A model generated the notes under the pieces. The model was not told the DNA's origin. It saw nothing but the letters and a program-made list of their open reading frames with translations, and did no database searches. A program made the translations under genes and the position numbers. From assembly GCA_031835245.1 (NCBI GenBank), contig JAVKOQ010000027.1, forward strand, positions 117,001 through 181,000: a DNA stretch of 64,000 nucleotides. The letters are read 5' to 3'. This document shows positions 42,216 through 53,465 of the stretch, piece after piece. Numbering within the stretch: the stretch's first letter is position 1; every line of letters starts with the position of its first letter. This DNA comes from Balamuthia mandrillaris (lineage: Eukaryota; Discosea; Longamoebia; Balamuthiidae).

Positions 42216-45200
42216 ATGTTTGGTCGCAAAAGACAACACAGCGGCAGCGGAAGCGGCATCAGCGGGTTCGTCTCCTTGCTTCCGATGCCGCTCAGCCGCT
42301 CCCCCTCCGTCGCTCATCAACCACCACAACAACCCTCCGCCGCTTCTTCAAATGCTACTTCCTCCTCCTCCAAAAAAACAAACACACTCTCCGCTTCATC
42401 CTCTCCTGCCGATCCACACCATCTTCATCCACCCACCAGCGAAACCACCACCACCACAACCACCACCACCACCACCACGCGCGTCGTGATCAAGGACAGC
42501 AAGTCTCAGCACAAGAAGAAGCAACAGAAGGACGCCACCAACAAACGCTCCTCCCCGATATTCCTTCGCTCCAACCGCGACAGCTCTTCTTCTGCCTGCT
42601 CTGCCTCTTCTCCGTTGCTGCCGCGCTCCCGTTCGTTCACCGCTTTGCCCCAGCTGCCGGTGTTGATCAAGAGCAACGTCCACCAACACAACGTGCCCCT
42701 GACGGTCATCTTTTGGGTGGGCTGCGCCTCCCCGCCGCAGGGAGGAGCGGGAGGGGCTTCAGCTCCGCCTGCCAGCTTTGCCTTGTTGGAGAGCAGCCTG
42801 ACCAGTTGCTTTAGTCAAGGTTTCGCTCTCTCTTGTTCTCCCTTTGCTTCTGTCTTACTTTGTTTCGCTCCTCATTCTTGTTCTTCTTGTTCTTCTTGTT
42901 CTTGTTCTTCTTCTTCTTCTTCTTCTTCTTCTTCTTCTTCTTCTTCTTCTTCTTCTTCTTCTTCTTCTTCTCTCGTCTCTCGTCTCTCGTCTCTCTTCTC
43001 TCTTCTCATTCGTCACTCTTCTCTTCTCTTCTTTCTTGTTTCTTGTTTCTTCTCTCTTCTTGTTTCTTGCTTCTTGCTTTTTTTGCTCATACTGTATTAT
43101 ATGCATACAGTTGTACCATTAGACCTCAAAGAAGCCTTGTTGGAGATCAGAGAAAAGGCTCCTTCACTCATCGTGGCTGACCTGCGAGACTATGTCCCAG
43201 AGTCTTCCTCTTTTCTTAAAGACACTGTCACAAACAGCAAAGGCGGTCTAAGTGACCTTGATATGCTATTACGATCTTCTAAGCTTGAGAATGTCCCTGT
43301 ATTTGGTTTGTTTCAATTACTCATTTCTGTTCCTGTTATTGTTATTGTTGCTGTTGTTCTTATTATTTCTTTTTGTTGTTGTTTTGTTCTTCTTCTTCCT
43401 CTTTATTTTAACAATGCACATTTAGTAATGACATCAGCTCATGAGGATGAAGAGAGCGTAGCCTCTCTTCTGGACAAAGGGGTAGCTGATGTGCTCTCCC
43501 CCAACATTGCTCCCTCTCTTCTCAAGAAACGCATCGACAACCAACTCCATTTGCAGAGATTACTTCATAGTCGCAATAAGTCTCCACTCACGCCACAACT
43601 AACAAAGACAGACACAATCCAACGAGATGAAGAGACAGAAGAAGATCAACAAAAACAACAAGCAACGAACGCAAAAGCTTCAAAGAAGAAAACGAAAGAT
43701 GGAAGTCTTGCTAGCGACGTGTCACGATTTGTATCATCGCCACGTTTTGCCAAGGTATCGTTTTGTCTTATCGTTTCGCTGTATACTTCTCTTTTATTCG
43801 TTCTGCAATAGTAAAATTAATATTATATTCTGTTTTAGCTAGCAAAAGGTTTCCCGTTCTTGGCTGGTCGCTTGGAGCGGTTCGTGGATACCATCGAAGA
43901 GGATGAAAGGGTTTTCGAGCCAGTTCGTTTTACCTCTCATTTTCAGTACTTTTAAACAGCATTAACTTTGCAATTCCATTTTATGTCCTCAAACAAATAA
44001 CTTTCAGGAGGAACGCTTTTTCACAGAGTGTGATAGGGAAACCAAAGAGTGGCTCATGACTAACTATACACGGCGCAGAAGCGCTATACCAACGGATCAA
44101 CCGCTTGGCTATGCCTCCACTCGAGTCAGCCTACTAACTCAAAGCCAGATATCACGTACAAAGCGCTATTCTTCCTCTCTTTCATTCTTCTCTCTCTTTA
44201 CTAATTGCTATCTTCCCTGTTGTTTGAACCTGATTTTTATTTTTCTGGCGCTATGCATCTCAAAGGGTTATTGAGAATGTGGGACTTTGATGTATTCGCT
44301 TACTCGGAGGAGCAATTGGAGTCTTTTATCTGTCAGCTGTTTGACACGGACTATCGGCTGTTGGAACACTTCACAATTCCGGATACTACTTTTAAAAGCT
44401 TCGTACACGCCGTGAGAACCAACTATCGCTCCAATCCTTATCACAACTTTCGTCACGCTTTTGACGTTCTTCAAAGTGTGTCTGCTTTATTGGTATCGCC
44501 GTTTATCCTTCAGCTTTCATGCTCTCTCTCTCTCTCTCTCTCTCTCTCCACATGTTCTCAACAAACTAACAACATGACGTTCAGGAAATGGGAAGCTTAC
44601 ACGAGTTTTTCACCACGAATGACATGTTCGCTTTGCTCATCTCTGCGTTATGCCACGACCTCGACCATCCAGGCACCAACAACAACTTTCAGATCAACAC
44701 CCGCAGTCAGCTTTCTCTTCTCTACAACGACATTTCCGTTTTGGAGAACCATCACAGCTGCCTGCTGTTCAAGATTTGCACCAAAGAGGAGAGCAACATA
44801 TTTCGTAACATGGACACGTCCAACTTTCAAGAAATACGGACTACTATCATTTCGAACATCCTGGGTTTGTGATCTTTCCTTCATTCTTCTTCGCCCTTTT
44901 CTTTCTTCTTTCTTCTTGTTTATTCTATTCTCTTTGCTTACATTTGTCGATCTTTTACAAATTATTTCGTATAATTTAAAACAAAACAAAGGAACTGATA
45001 TGACACATCACTTTGAGTCGTTGACCAAGTTCCAAACCAGAGTTGCGCTTGAACCTCTCTGCGATGAGAACATTAACGATCGACGACTTCTTATGAAAGT
45101 TCTGTTGCACGCAGCAGACATTAGTAACCAAGCGAAATCTTGGAAGTTGGCTAAAGCTTGGGCGAATCGAGTGGCAGAAGAGTTTGCTTTGCAAGGAGAT

Positions 45201-45597
45201 CTCGAACGAGAATATGGCTTGCCAGTCTCGCCAGGAATGGATAGAAAAACTGCAAACCAGGTTATTTTCATGTTCATTTTTCTTTTTTGCTATTACTTTC
45301 TCCTTCTGTCGTTTCTTTCTTGTAGTCTTTCTTTCTTGTCGTTTCTTTCTTTCTTTCTTTCTTTCTTCTTCTTAGTGCTAATATGTCTTCACAAAAACGT
45401 AAAAGTCACAAATGTCAGTCAAGTTCATAGAGGTAATCCTTGAACCATTCTTTCAAGCGTTGGCAGACTATGTACCAACTTTTCAGAAACTTTGCATTGG
45501 TCTTGCAGAGAATAAGAAGAAATGGCAAGAAGAAGATGAAGAAAAGGAAGACCCCACTTCAACCGCTTCCTCTTCTTCTGCTTCTTCAGCCTCTTAA
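42216..45597 (+). CDS. Class I cyclic-nucleotide phosphodiesterase with receiver-like domain
   Basis: Nine exons (42216-42819, 43111-43305, 43426-43754, 43839-43922, 44008-44155, 44266-44492, 44585-44864, 44992-45260, 45424-45597), 769 aa. The N-terminal 120 residues are Ser/Thr/Pro/His-rich. A receiver-like domain follows (LLEIREKAPSLIVADLRD, then VMTSAHEDEESVASLLDKGV and DVLSPNI): the Asp and the T/S are present, but the Lys position reads Pro. The catalytic domain has HNFRHAFDV, LCHDLDHPGTNN and LLHAADISNQAK, the metal ligands of class I PDEs. The receiver plus PDE layout resembles PDE8. It should hydrolyse cAMP or cGMP. The TTC repeat at 42880-42972 is intronic. Confidence 0.9.
42880..42972 (+). 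repeat. TTC microsatellite in PDE intron 1
   Basis: (TTC)n, about 90 bp, in intron 42820-43110. Confidence 0.9.
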
Positions 45598-45676
45598 TCT
45601 CTCTTTCTCTCATACATGCACCCTTATTTTGTTATATATTATTTTATTAACATGTAAAATAGGCCAACGGAATCTA

Positions 45677-47056
45677 TCAATTATTTTCATCAACGCAAAA
45701 CCAATTCCTAAAGACAATCGTATCAGCTTCTTTCTTTGTCTTCATCTTCTCCAACTCATCCAGTCTCTTCTCTCTACAAGCATTCCACTCTTCAAAACTT
45801 GGCATTCTAATCTTTTCTTTCTTCGATTCCTCTGACAATACACGTAACACAGTCCCCAATAACACTTGCTTCCTCGCTTTCACCTCCCACAGTTTCGCAT
45901 CTTCCAGTGAGAACAGTGTTCTCAACTGCACTGCCACCGAACGCTGCGACTTGGAGAGACTCTTCTTCGTGGCTGCTGCATGCATGATCGCCGCCGGACA
46001 GGTCAAGTAGGTCGTCCCTTCCTTCATCTTAAGTTCTAGCAATTGGACTGGCTGAAACGTTTCTTCTGCATCTTCTTCGATAGCAAAAGCGACGGTGCGT
46101 TCTCCATGAAGAGTAACTCCCATGTGCAGGGCGGAATGAACGTGATCCACGTGCATCGTACAATCAGCAATGTGAGATGGCTTTCCGTAGTGGTATTGTA
46201 TTGCTACGTTCCTCCATATTCCTTCTATTAGTCGTTCAACTAATGCTTCTTCATCTTCTTTTAGTTGTTTTGCTCTTTCTCGTCCCTCGCGTTCTCCTTC
46301 TTTATGCGTTACTTTGTCTTCTCCTTCTTTTTGTTGAACGTCTTTATCTTCGTCATTTTGTTCTTGTTCTTTGTTAGGCTTATAATTGCAGTTTCTAAGG
46401 AGAGCAGAGAGCAGACATTGTTTGAGTTCTTCCAAAAACTCAGAGTTCACCTCTCGAAGAGCGTCCACAAATGCGCAGATGGCCAACGTGGCAGGAGGAA
46501 CCAACGTCTCGATGGTCGCATAACGTGCCGATGAGGTTCGAAGAAACAACGGTGATTCACTGACAGTATGTTTCCCTTCATCCTTTTGTTCTTCGTTTCG
46601 TTCTCTCACAGAAGAAGAACTAGAAGATAGTAACGATTGATATTTTGCAGCATGACATAAGCTTTCCCAGTATCGATGGTCAGGGCCGTACTCCACGTTT
46701 CTGTCGAAGAAGAAAGGGCGATAGTATTCGCCACAGGTAACTGGATCCTTCATCTTGACGCAAAACTCGGAGAGATCATGTTCTCTGTTGGAAAGAACCA
46801 AAACAATATCTCCTTCTCCGTCTTCCTCTTCTTCTCCGTCTTTTCTTTCTATGGAATGCAGAAGTGTTTGAGCGAGCTCTGGTTGCAGATGACCGGAGAG
46901 TATCACGCCTGGCGTGTTAGAAATGCCGAGATACTGAAGAATACCTCCCACAGGACCTTCATACGCAACTTGCAACACTAAACTTTCTTCTCCCTGCTCG
47001 TTTGCTTTCGCTTTCTTCTCCTCTCTTGCTGCTGCACTGCTACTGCCTACTCCCAT
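45677..47056 (-). CDS. Possible 2OG-Fe(II) oxygenase-fold protein
   Basis: A single-exon frame of 459 residues starting at the ATG at 47056 (MGVGSSS, a possible N-myristoylation context); the frame is open further upstream but only through non-ATG starts and a TTCTG repeat. Near the C-terminal half, KPSHIADCTMHVDHVHSALH reads as a strand bearing H-x-D, followed by LHGERTVAF, a later IMHAA and a QRSVAVQLR strand, the order of ligands in 2-oxoglutarate oxygenases. The central part carries a long Glu/Lys insert. No close family is recognised, so the assignment is tentative. It converges on the PDE with 79 bp between stops. Confidence 0.6.
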   Translation of the reverse strand: MGVGSSSAAAREEKKAKANEQGEESLVLQVAYEGPVGGILQYLGISNTPGVILSGHLQPELAQTLLHSIERKDGEEEEDGEGDIVLVLSNREHDLSEFCVKMKDPVTCGEYYRPFFFDRNVEYGPDHRYWESLCHAAKYQSLLSSSSSSVRERNEEQKDEGKHTVSESPLFLRTSSARYATIETLVPPATLAICAFVDALREVNSEFLEELKQCLLSALLRNCNYKPNKEQEQNDEDKDVQQKEGEDKVTHKEGEREGRERAKQLKEDEEALVERLIEGIWRNVAIQYHYGKPSHIADCTMHVDHVHSALHMGVTLHGERTVAFAIEEDAEETFQPVQLLELKMKEGTTYLTCPAAIMHAAATKKSLSKSQRSVAVQLRTLFSLEDAKLWEVKARKQVLLGTVLRVLSEESKKEKIRMPSFEEWNACREKRLDELEKMKTKKEADTIVFRNWFCVDENN

Positions 47057-47502
47057 TTTTCTTCTTTCTGTGTTGTTCTGTTCTGTTCTGTTGTGTTCTG
47101 TTCTGTTCTGTTCTGTTCTGCTAACCAACAAGCAAAGGAATAGAAGTTCTTCTGCCAAGCGGCACTTCTGTTTTTTGTTTGTGTTCCATTACTGTCGACA
47201 TATCGAGGGGTCAATCACAACGGAGAAAACTGACGTCATCCCCGGCACTGGTTTAATTCCACACGTCACCGGTTACCTTAAATGAAATATGCGGACGTCA
47301 TTCCCGGTTACCTAATCAACAAAATAAAAAGAAAGAAATAGAAAAGAGAAGAGAGAGAAGAACACTACTTTTTTTTTTTTAAACATCTCTCCCCCTTCAC
47401 ATATTTTTTTTTTCTTTGTTATACATAACAACAACCTCTACAGTCAATTCAACAAGACCCTCTTTTTTTTTTTTTTACAAAAAAAATAAATAAGAATAAG
47501 AG
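47057..47502. promoter_or_regulatory. Divergent promoter, oxygenase-like gene and DPYD
   Basis: TGTCGACA at 47193-47200, TGACGTCA at 47231-47238 and GGACGTCA at 47293-47300, so both recurrent motifs occur within about 100 bp. A TTCTG pentamer repeat runs at about 47070-47120. Poly-T tracts precede the DPYD ATG. Confidence 0.6.
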
Positions 47503-50500
47503 ATGGAAGGACCGAAGAAAGTCTCTGCGGTGAAGGACATTGAGGTGCTGGCGCTCAACCCCAAAGTGCTCACCCACGCCAGCTTGAAGCCCACCAAACA
47601 CACCAAAGCGGAGCAGAAACACTGGAAGAGAAACGAAGGCTGCGCTTCTGTAAGTAGCGCTACTCTTTTTGTTGCATTTTATATAAAAAAATCTAAAACA
47701 TTTTTTTCCTCTATGTTTTTTATAAAAAAAGGGATGTGACTTGTATAAAAATTTCGAGGACATCAAGCCGACAACGTTGACGGAGAGGGGTGCCCTCTTT
47801 GAGGCTGCTCGTTGTCTCAAGTGCGCGGATGCGCCCTGCCAGAAGAGCTGCCCTACCCAGCTGGACATCAAGGCCTTCATTTCCAGTATTTCTACCAAGG
47901 TAGGGGTTTTTTTTTGTTTGAGTTGCGCTCCTACTCGTTTTTTCTTTGTGTTTTTTTTCCCTTTGTCCTGCTCTGTCCTCCTTCATTCTTTTCTATTCAT
48001 CCCAAACCCTCTTGTCTCTCTTGCCTCTTTTCTTTACTCTTCTATTCTTTCTTTTCGCTTTTCTCAATTCTCCCCTCTCCCTCTCCCTCCTCCCTCTCCC
48101 TCTCCCTCTCCCTCTCCTCTCCCTCTCCCTCTCCCTCTCCCTCTCCCTCTCCCTCTCCCTCTCCCTCTCCCTCTCCCTCTCCCTCTCTCTCCCTCTCCCT
48201 CTCCTCTCCCTCTCCCTCTCCCTCCCTCTCCCTCTCCCTCTCCCTCTCCCTCTCCCTCTCCCTCTCCCTCTCCCTCTCTCTCCCTCTCCCTCTCTCTCCC
48301 CCTCTCCCTCTCCCTCTCCCTCTCCCTCCCCTACTTTTCTTTTTTAATTTATTATGTTTATACGTGCAGAACTATTATGGAGCAGCAAAGGCTATCTTCT
48401 CAGACAATCCTCTTGGCTTGACTTGTGGTATGGTATGCCCTACCAGCGAGCTTTGTGTTGGCGGTTGTAATTTGTATGGCACAGAGGAAGGCCCTATCAG
48501 TATCCTTTCTTCTTTCCTGTTTTCGTCGTTTCTCTTTCTGCTTGCTCGTCATTCTTTTATCCTTTCCTCTTTTTTCCTCTTCCCTCTGTCCCCTCTTTCC
48601 CCGTTTCTCTTTCATCTATCTTCGCTGTTTCCTTCACCAAAACTTCTAACTAAAAAGACATTGGAGGACTTCAACAATTCGCCACGGATGTCTTCCGCGG
48701 CATGAAAGTCCCTCAAATCCGCGATCCCCAATTGGACCTCTCCAAGCTGCCTCCTAGCTACCAAACCAAGATCGCCTTTGTGGGCTGCGGTCCTGCCTCC
48801 ATCTCCGCTGCCACCTTTTTGGCTCGCATGGGCTACACTGATCTCACCATCTTCGAGAGGGAGGAGTTCCCCGGGGGTTTGAGCAGCACTGAAATCCCTC
48901 AGTTCCGTCTGCCCTATGACGTTGTGGCCTTCGAGCTCAAGCTGATGCTGGACTTGGGAGTGAAGGTGGAGTATGGGAAGGCCTTGGGCAGGGATTTCAC
49001 CGTGGAGTCCCTCCACGAGAAGGACGGATTTGAAGTTGTTTTCTTGGGCTTTGGCTTACCTAAGGTTTGGCCTTTTCTCTTTTCTCGTCTCTTCTTCTGC
49101 TCCTCTCCCCTTCCGATACAACCTACAACACAAAAAACTCACCCACAATGTAACAACTATAGGCTAGAGTATCAAAGGAGCTGCAAGGTCTCTCCACTAA
49201 CGAAGGCTTCTTCACCTCCAAAGATTTTTTGCCGCGTGTCAGTGCTGCCTCCAAGCCTGGTATGTGCGCTTGCAAGTCCTCCTCCTCACCCGATCTCCCT
49301 CAACTCCACGGCAAGGTGGTAGTTCTAGGAGCAGGAGACACTGCCTTTGACTGCGCCACCTCTTCCTTCCGATGCGGCGCCAATCGTGTGTTGGTAGCTT
49401 TCCGCAGAGCCATTCCTGACATGAGGGCTGTGCCGGAGGAGAGCGACCTTGCCAAGGATGAGCGGTGCGAGTTCATGCCCTTCATGACGCCTAAGCAAGT
49501 AATTGTGAGAGACGGCAAGATCGTTGCTATTGAGCTGTATAAGACTGAAAAGGATGAGAATGGGCAGTATGCTATTGATGAAGGTTTGTGTTTAACTGCA
49601 AGAGTATTTGTTTTCCAACTTTCTTTAACTCTTCTCTCTCTCTCTCTCTCTCTCTCTGTCTTGGGAAATAGATCAATTCATCCGTGTCAAGTGCGACTTT
49701 GTGATTTCTGCATTTGGCTCAATGATCGACGAAGAACTTCAAGCAGCTTGTGCGCCGCTTAAGTTCAACCAATGGGGCTACGCTGATGTGGACGCTGATA
49801 CAATGCAATCCAAACAGGTTCATTTTTTTGTTTTTTTTATCCCTTCCTTCCAACAGTGAAAGCCTGACATTATTTTTGATAAAAGGCTGAGTGGCTATTC
49901 TGCGGTGGAGACATGGCAGGAGTTGCTGGTACCACCGTAGAAGCCGTTAACGACGGCAAGACTGCCAGCTGGTACATGCACACATTTGCTCAATCCCTTC
50001 ACGGTATTATTTTTTTTTTCTTTTTTTACTTGGAAACAATGTCTAAAATACCTCTCAGGTTTACCTGTGCCTAAGGAGCCTAAGCTGCCGCCCTTCATCA
50101 CTCCCATCGATCAGGTGGACATCTCCGTGGAAGTGGCTGGCCTCCGCTTCCCTAATCCCTTTGGTCTGGCTAGCGCCACGCCTGCCACCTCTGCTGCCAT
50201 GATTCGTCGCGCCTTTGAGCAAGGTTGGGGCTTTGCCGTCACCAAGACTTACTCTCTGGTAAAGGATCTTGTTACCAACGTCTCGCCGAGGATCGTGAGG
50301 GGCACCACTAGCGGACATCACTTTGGACCAGGACAAGGCTCCTTCTTGAATATTGAGTTGATCTCCGAGAAAACGGATGCTTACTGGTGTAAGGCTGTAA
50401 CGGAGCTCAAAGAGGATTTCCCTGATAGAATCGTGATTGCCAGCATCATGTGCAGCTTCTGTAAAGAGGATTGGCAGGTTTGTTTTCTGTCCTCATCTTC

Positions 50501-52040
50501 TTTCTCAACTTTTCTCTATAAACATTAATGGACGCTTTCTAAACCCCAAACAGGAACTTGCTAAGAAATCTGTCGCCGCTGGCGCCGATGCTCTTGAGCT
50601 CAATCTTTCCTGTCCCCACGGCATGGGTGAGCGTGGCATGGGCCTCGCTTGCGGACAAGACGTACTCTCCTTCTCCCTCGCTGTTCTTCTGCTTTTGTCT
50701 TCTAACCTATCAAAATAACAACAAAGCCTGATCTTGTGCGAGAGATTTGCAAGTGGGTCAAAGAAGTAACGCCCATTCCCTTCTTTGCTAAGCTGACTCC
50801 CAACGTGACGGACATTCGCCAGATCGCCATCGCTGCCAAGGAAGGCGGCGCCACCGGCGTCACCGCCATCAACACCATCTCCGGTCTGATGGGAGTGAAG
50901 GGAGACGCCACTGCCTGGCCCGCCGTTGGCAGCGAGAAGAGGACCACCTATGGTGGTATGTCAGGCAATGCCACTCGCCCTGTTGCTCTTAGAGTATGTT
51001 TTTCGTTCGGTTTTTGTTTTCGTTTGTTGTAATGGTGTTAATGTTGTGTTCTGTCAAACGTTTTACTTACCTAAACAAATACACAACAATAAAGGCTGTG
51101 TCCAGCATTGCCAACATGCTTCCTGGTTTCCCTATTTTGGCGACCGGAGGCATCGACAGCGCCGATGCTGCCATGCAGTTCCTCTACTGTGGCGCCAGCG
51201 TCATGCAGATTTGCTCTGCCGTTCAAAACCAGGACTTTAGCGTCATTCAAGACTATATCACTGGTCTTAAGGTTTGTTTTTTTCTCTCTCTCTTCTCTGT
51301 AGAAACTGGACCTAAATTTTTGTATTATCAACGAAAAAAAAAGTGCTTGTTGTACATGAAGTCTCGTGAGGACTTGGCGCAGTGGGACGGACAAAGCCCG
51401 CCACGACCTCTGTCAGTGGCAGAGCTGGTTGCCAAGCAAGGCAAAGTCGCTCCTCACTTTGGTCCTTATGAACGTAAAAACAAAGCAGTAAGTGGTTTTC
51501 TTTTCTCGTTCTTTCACTTTCTTTATTAATGAACAAAAAAAAAAAAAAACAGGCGAAGAAAGAATATTGGGCCAAAGCAGATATTCTTCAGGTGCAAGAG
51601 AAAGAAAAGGAAACCGTACCTCAACCCGAGAAAGTGGTCACCATTCAGGACGTCCTTGGCACTGCTCTGCCTCGCATCGGTGCCTACGGCCAACTCAACA
51701 ACAAGGTTCTTTGCTTTTCTTTCGTTTTAGCTGCTTTCTTTTCGTTCTTTTTCTCTGCAGGTTTACTAACAACCATTATGACAATAAAAAGGAACAAGCC
51801 GTGGCCATTATCGATGAGGACAAGTGCATCAACTGCGGCAAGTGCTACATGACGTGCAACGACAGCGGCTACCAGGCCATTCGCTTCGATGCCAAGACGC
51901 ACATCCCAACCATCACCGACGACTGCACCGGCTGCACCCTGTGCGTCTCCGTCTGTCCTATCCCCGACTGCATCACCATGGTGCCTCGTTCCACCGCCTA
52001 TGTCCCTGATAGAGGCATTCCAGTGGAGCAACAAAGCTAA
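47503..52040 (+). CDS. DPYD: Dihydropyrimidine dehydrogenase [NADP+]
   Basis: Fourteen exons (47503-47649, 47732-47899, 48370-48499, 48658-49064, 49163-49583, 49672-49817, 49886-50003, 50059-50477, 50554-50661, 50727-50993, 51095-51271, 51344-51487, 51553-51705, 51792-52040), 1017 aa, close to the 1025 of human DPYD. All domains are present: N-terminal 4Fe-4S Cys sets ([29 protein letters not shown]), FAD site [16 protein letters not shown] site [17 protein letters not shown] barrel, the active-site loop [14 protein letters not shown] with the catalytic Cys, and two C-terminal ferredoxin clusters ([22 protein letters not shown]). It catalyses the NADPH-dependent first step of uracil and thymine breakdown in the cytosol. 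Intron 2 carries a CCCTCT array. Confidence 0.98.
48067..48328 (+). repeat. (CCCTCT)n array in DPYD intron 2
   Basis: About 260 bp of CCCTCT hexamers with occasional CTCTCT or CCCTCC variants, within intron 47900-48369. Confidence 0.95.
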
Positions 52041-52265
52041 GAAACCAACAGAAAAAAAAAGGTTTTTTTTTAAATATTTTACAGCGAAGTCTTTTTGTGT
52101 TTTTCGTTCGTTTCGTCTTTCTGCTTTGGAGTGAAGTGTTTTGATGTTTCTCCCAAGATAGAACGCACACCTATGTGTAGCGCTTCTTTCTTTCTTTGGT
52201 CTCTTTCTTTTCTTTCTCGTTCATCTCGGCCTTTGCTTTCGCTATCTTCCGCTCATCACCTTCAC

Positions 52266-52981
52266 TCACTTGGATCGGTAATGGGCGGGCCGATGTCGTC
52301 GCACCCAGTCCATGATCTTGCCGGTCTGAGCGGCGTCCACCCAGCCCATGTCCTGCAGGTCGTCCTCCTCCATCAGGGTGATGGTCTCCATGTCGTCGAA
52401 CCCGTCGTCCACGAGCAGCTGGCAGAGCTCCTCCGGCTGGGGCAGCTGCAGGTCCTCCGCCAACCATTTGCGGATCTCCTCCTTGCGTTCTTGCTCCGAT
52501 TTTCGTGAGTTGTTGTTGTTGTTTTTGTCTATTATTATTATTATTTTTGAAAAGTGTTTTTTTAAAAACAAAAGTATAAAAGTTTTAAACAAATAAAAAA
52601 GAGATGAGAAAAATAAATAAAAGTTTTAAAAAAATAAAAGCAGTTAAAAAAAAATAAAGAAAAAAAAAAGAGAAAAAGAAAAAAATTGGAGAGTGAATAA
52701 AAAAAAGAAAGGAACAAAAAAAATAAAGGTATACCATGTTCAGAAGAGGTGGGGTTCTTCCTGGCGGTGTTGGGACTGGGGTGAAGGCAGGGGGTGGTGA
52801 TCTCGGTGGGGTTGAATTTCACAGAGTCGCTGCGGCTGTATTTCTTTTTCAGCATGTCGATGCGCCGCTGCTTTCTCTCCTGCTTGCGCCGTCGCCGCTC
52901 CTCCTCCTTCTCCAAGATGGGCAGAAGGGGGTTCTGGACCTGTTTCACCTCGCCTTTGGACTTCTTGCCTCGAAAGCTCAT
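52266..52981 (-). CDS. Small SAM-domain protein
   Basis: Two exons (52981-52735, 52489-52266), 156 aa. The N-terminal half is basic (EEERRRRKQERKQRRID). Residues about 85-150 form a SAM domain: IRKWLAEDLQLPQPEELCQL, then FDDMETITLMEEDDLQDM and the closing helix KIMDWVRRHR. SAM domains mediate oligomerisation or RNA binding. The acceptor used lacks a pyrimidine tract, so the junction is less certain, though the phase fits. The (A)n-rich intron is unremarkable. Confidence 0.8.
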
Positions 52982-53465
52982 CTTTCTCTTTGTGTTGTTG
53001 TTAAGGCCCCTATTGTTATTTATTTATTTATTGTTTCTGCGTTACTCTCGGCAATAATTGAGCAAAATTAATAATTGTTAATTAATTGCCAGATTACTCT
53101 TCTATCGATAAAAAAATTGATTATCTCCATATATTTCTAATCAGTCGAACATTCTGGAATTATCGACCAATATCACCAAAATTTGTTTATTTTTGCCATT
53201 TTTGCCATTTTTGCCATTTTGTTGATTTTTTTGAACAAAGTTTCGATAGTTTGCAAATTGGTGGGAAAGAAGCGGAAAAGTGGACGAAAAGACATAGCGA
53301 CTGACCTCTCCGCTCCACACGCCCTCTCTCTCTCGCTCTCCTATCATTGACCAACCAACAACAACATGGGACGCTAGGACATACAAAGGTGACGACAGAG
53401 CGACTCTTCTTGTCTTTTTTTATTGTTTAACAAAAAAAAAACCACAAAAAAAAAAAAGACAAGCG
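52982..53465. promoter_or_regulatory. Divergent promoter, SAM and lipase genes
   Basis: AT-rich. It has four near-perfect TTTTGCCAT units in a row at about 53193-53223. No TGTCGACA, and no gene. Confidence 0.4.
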
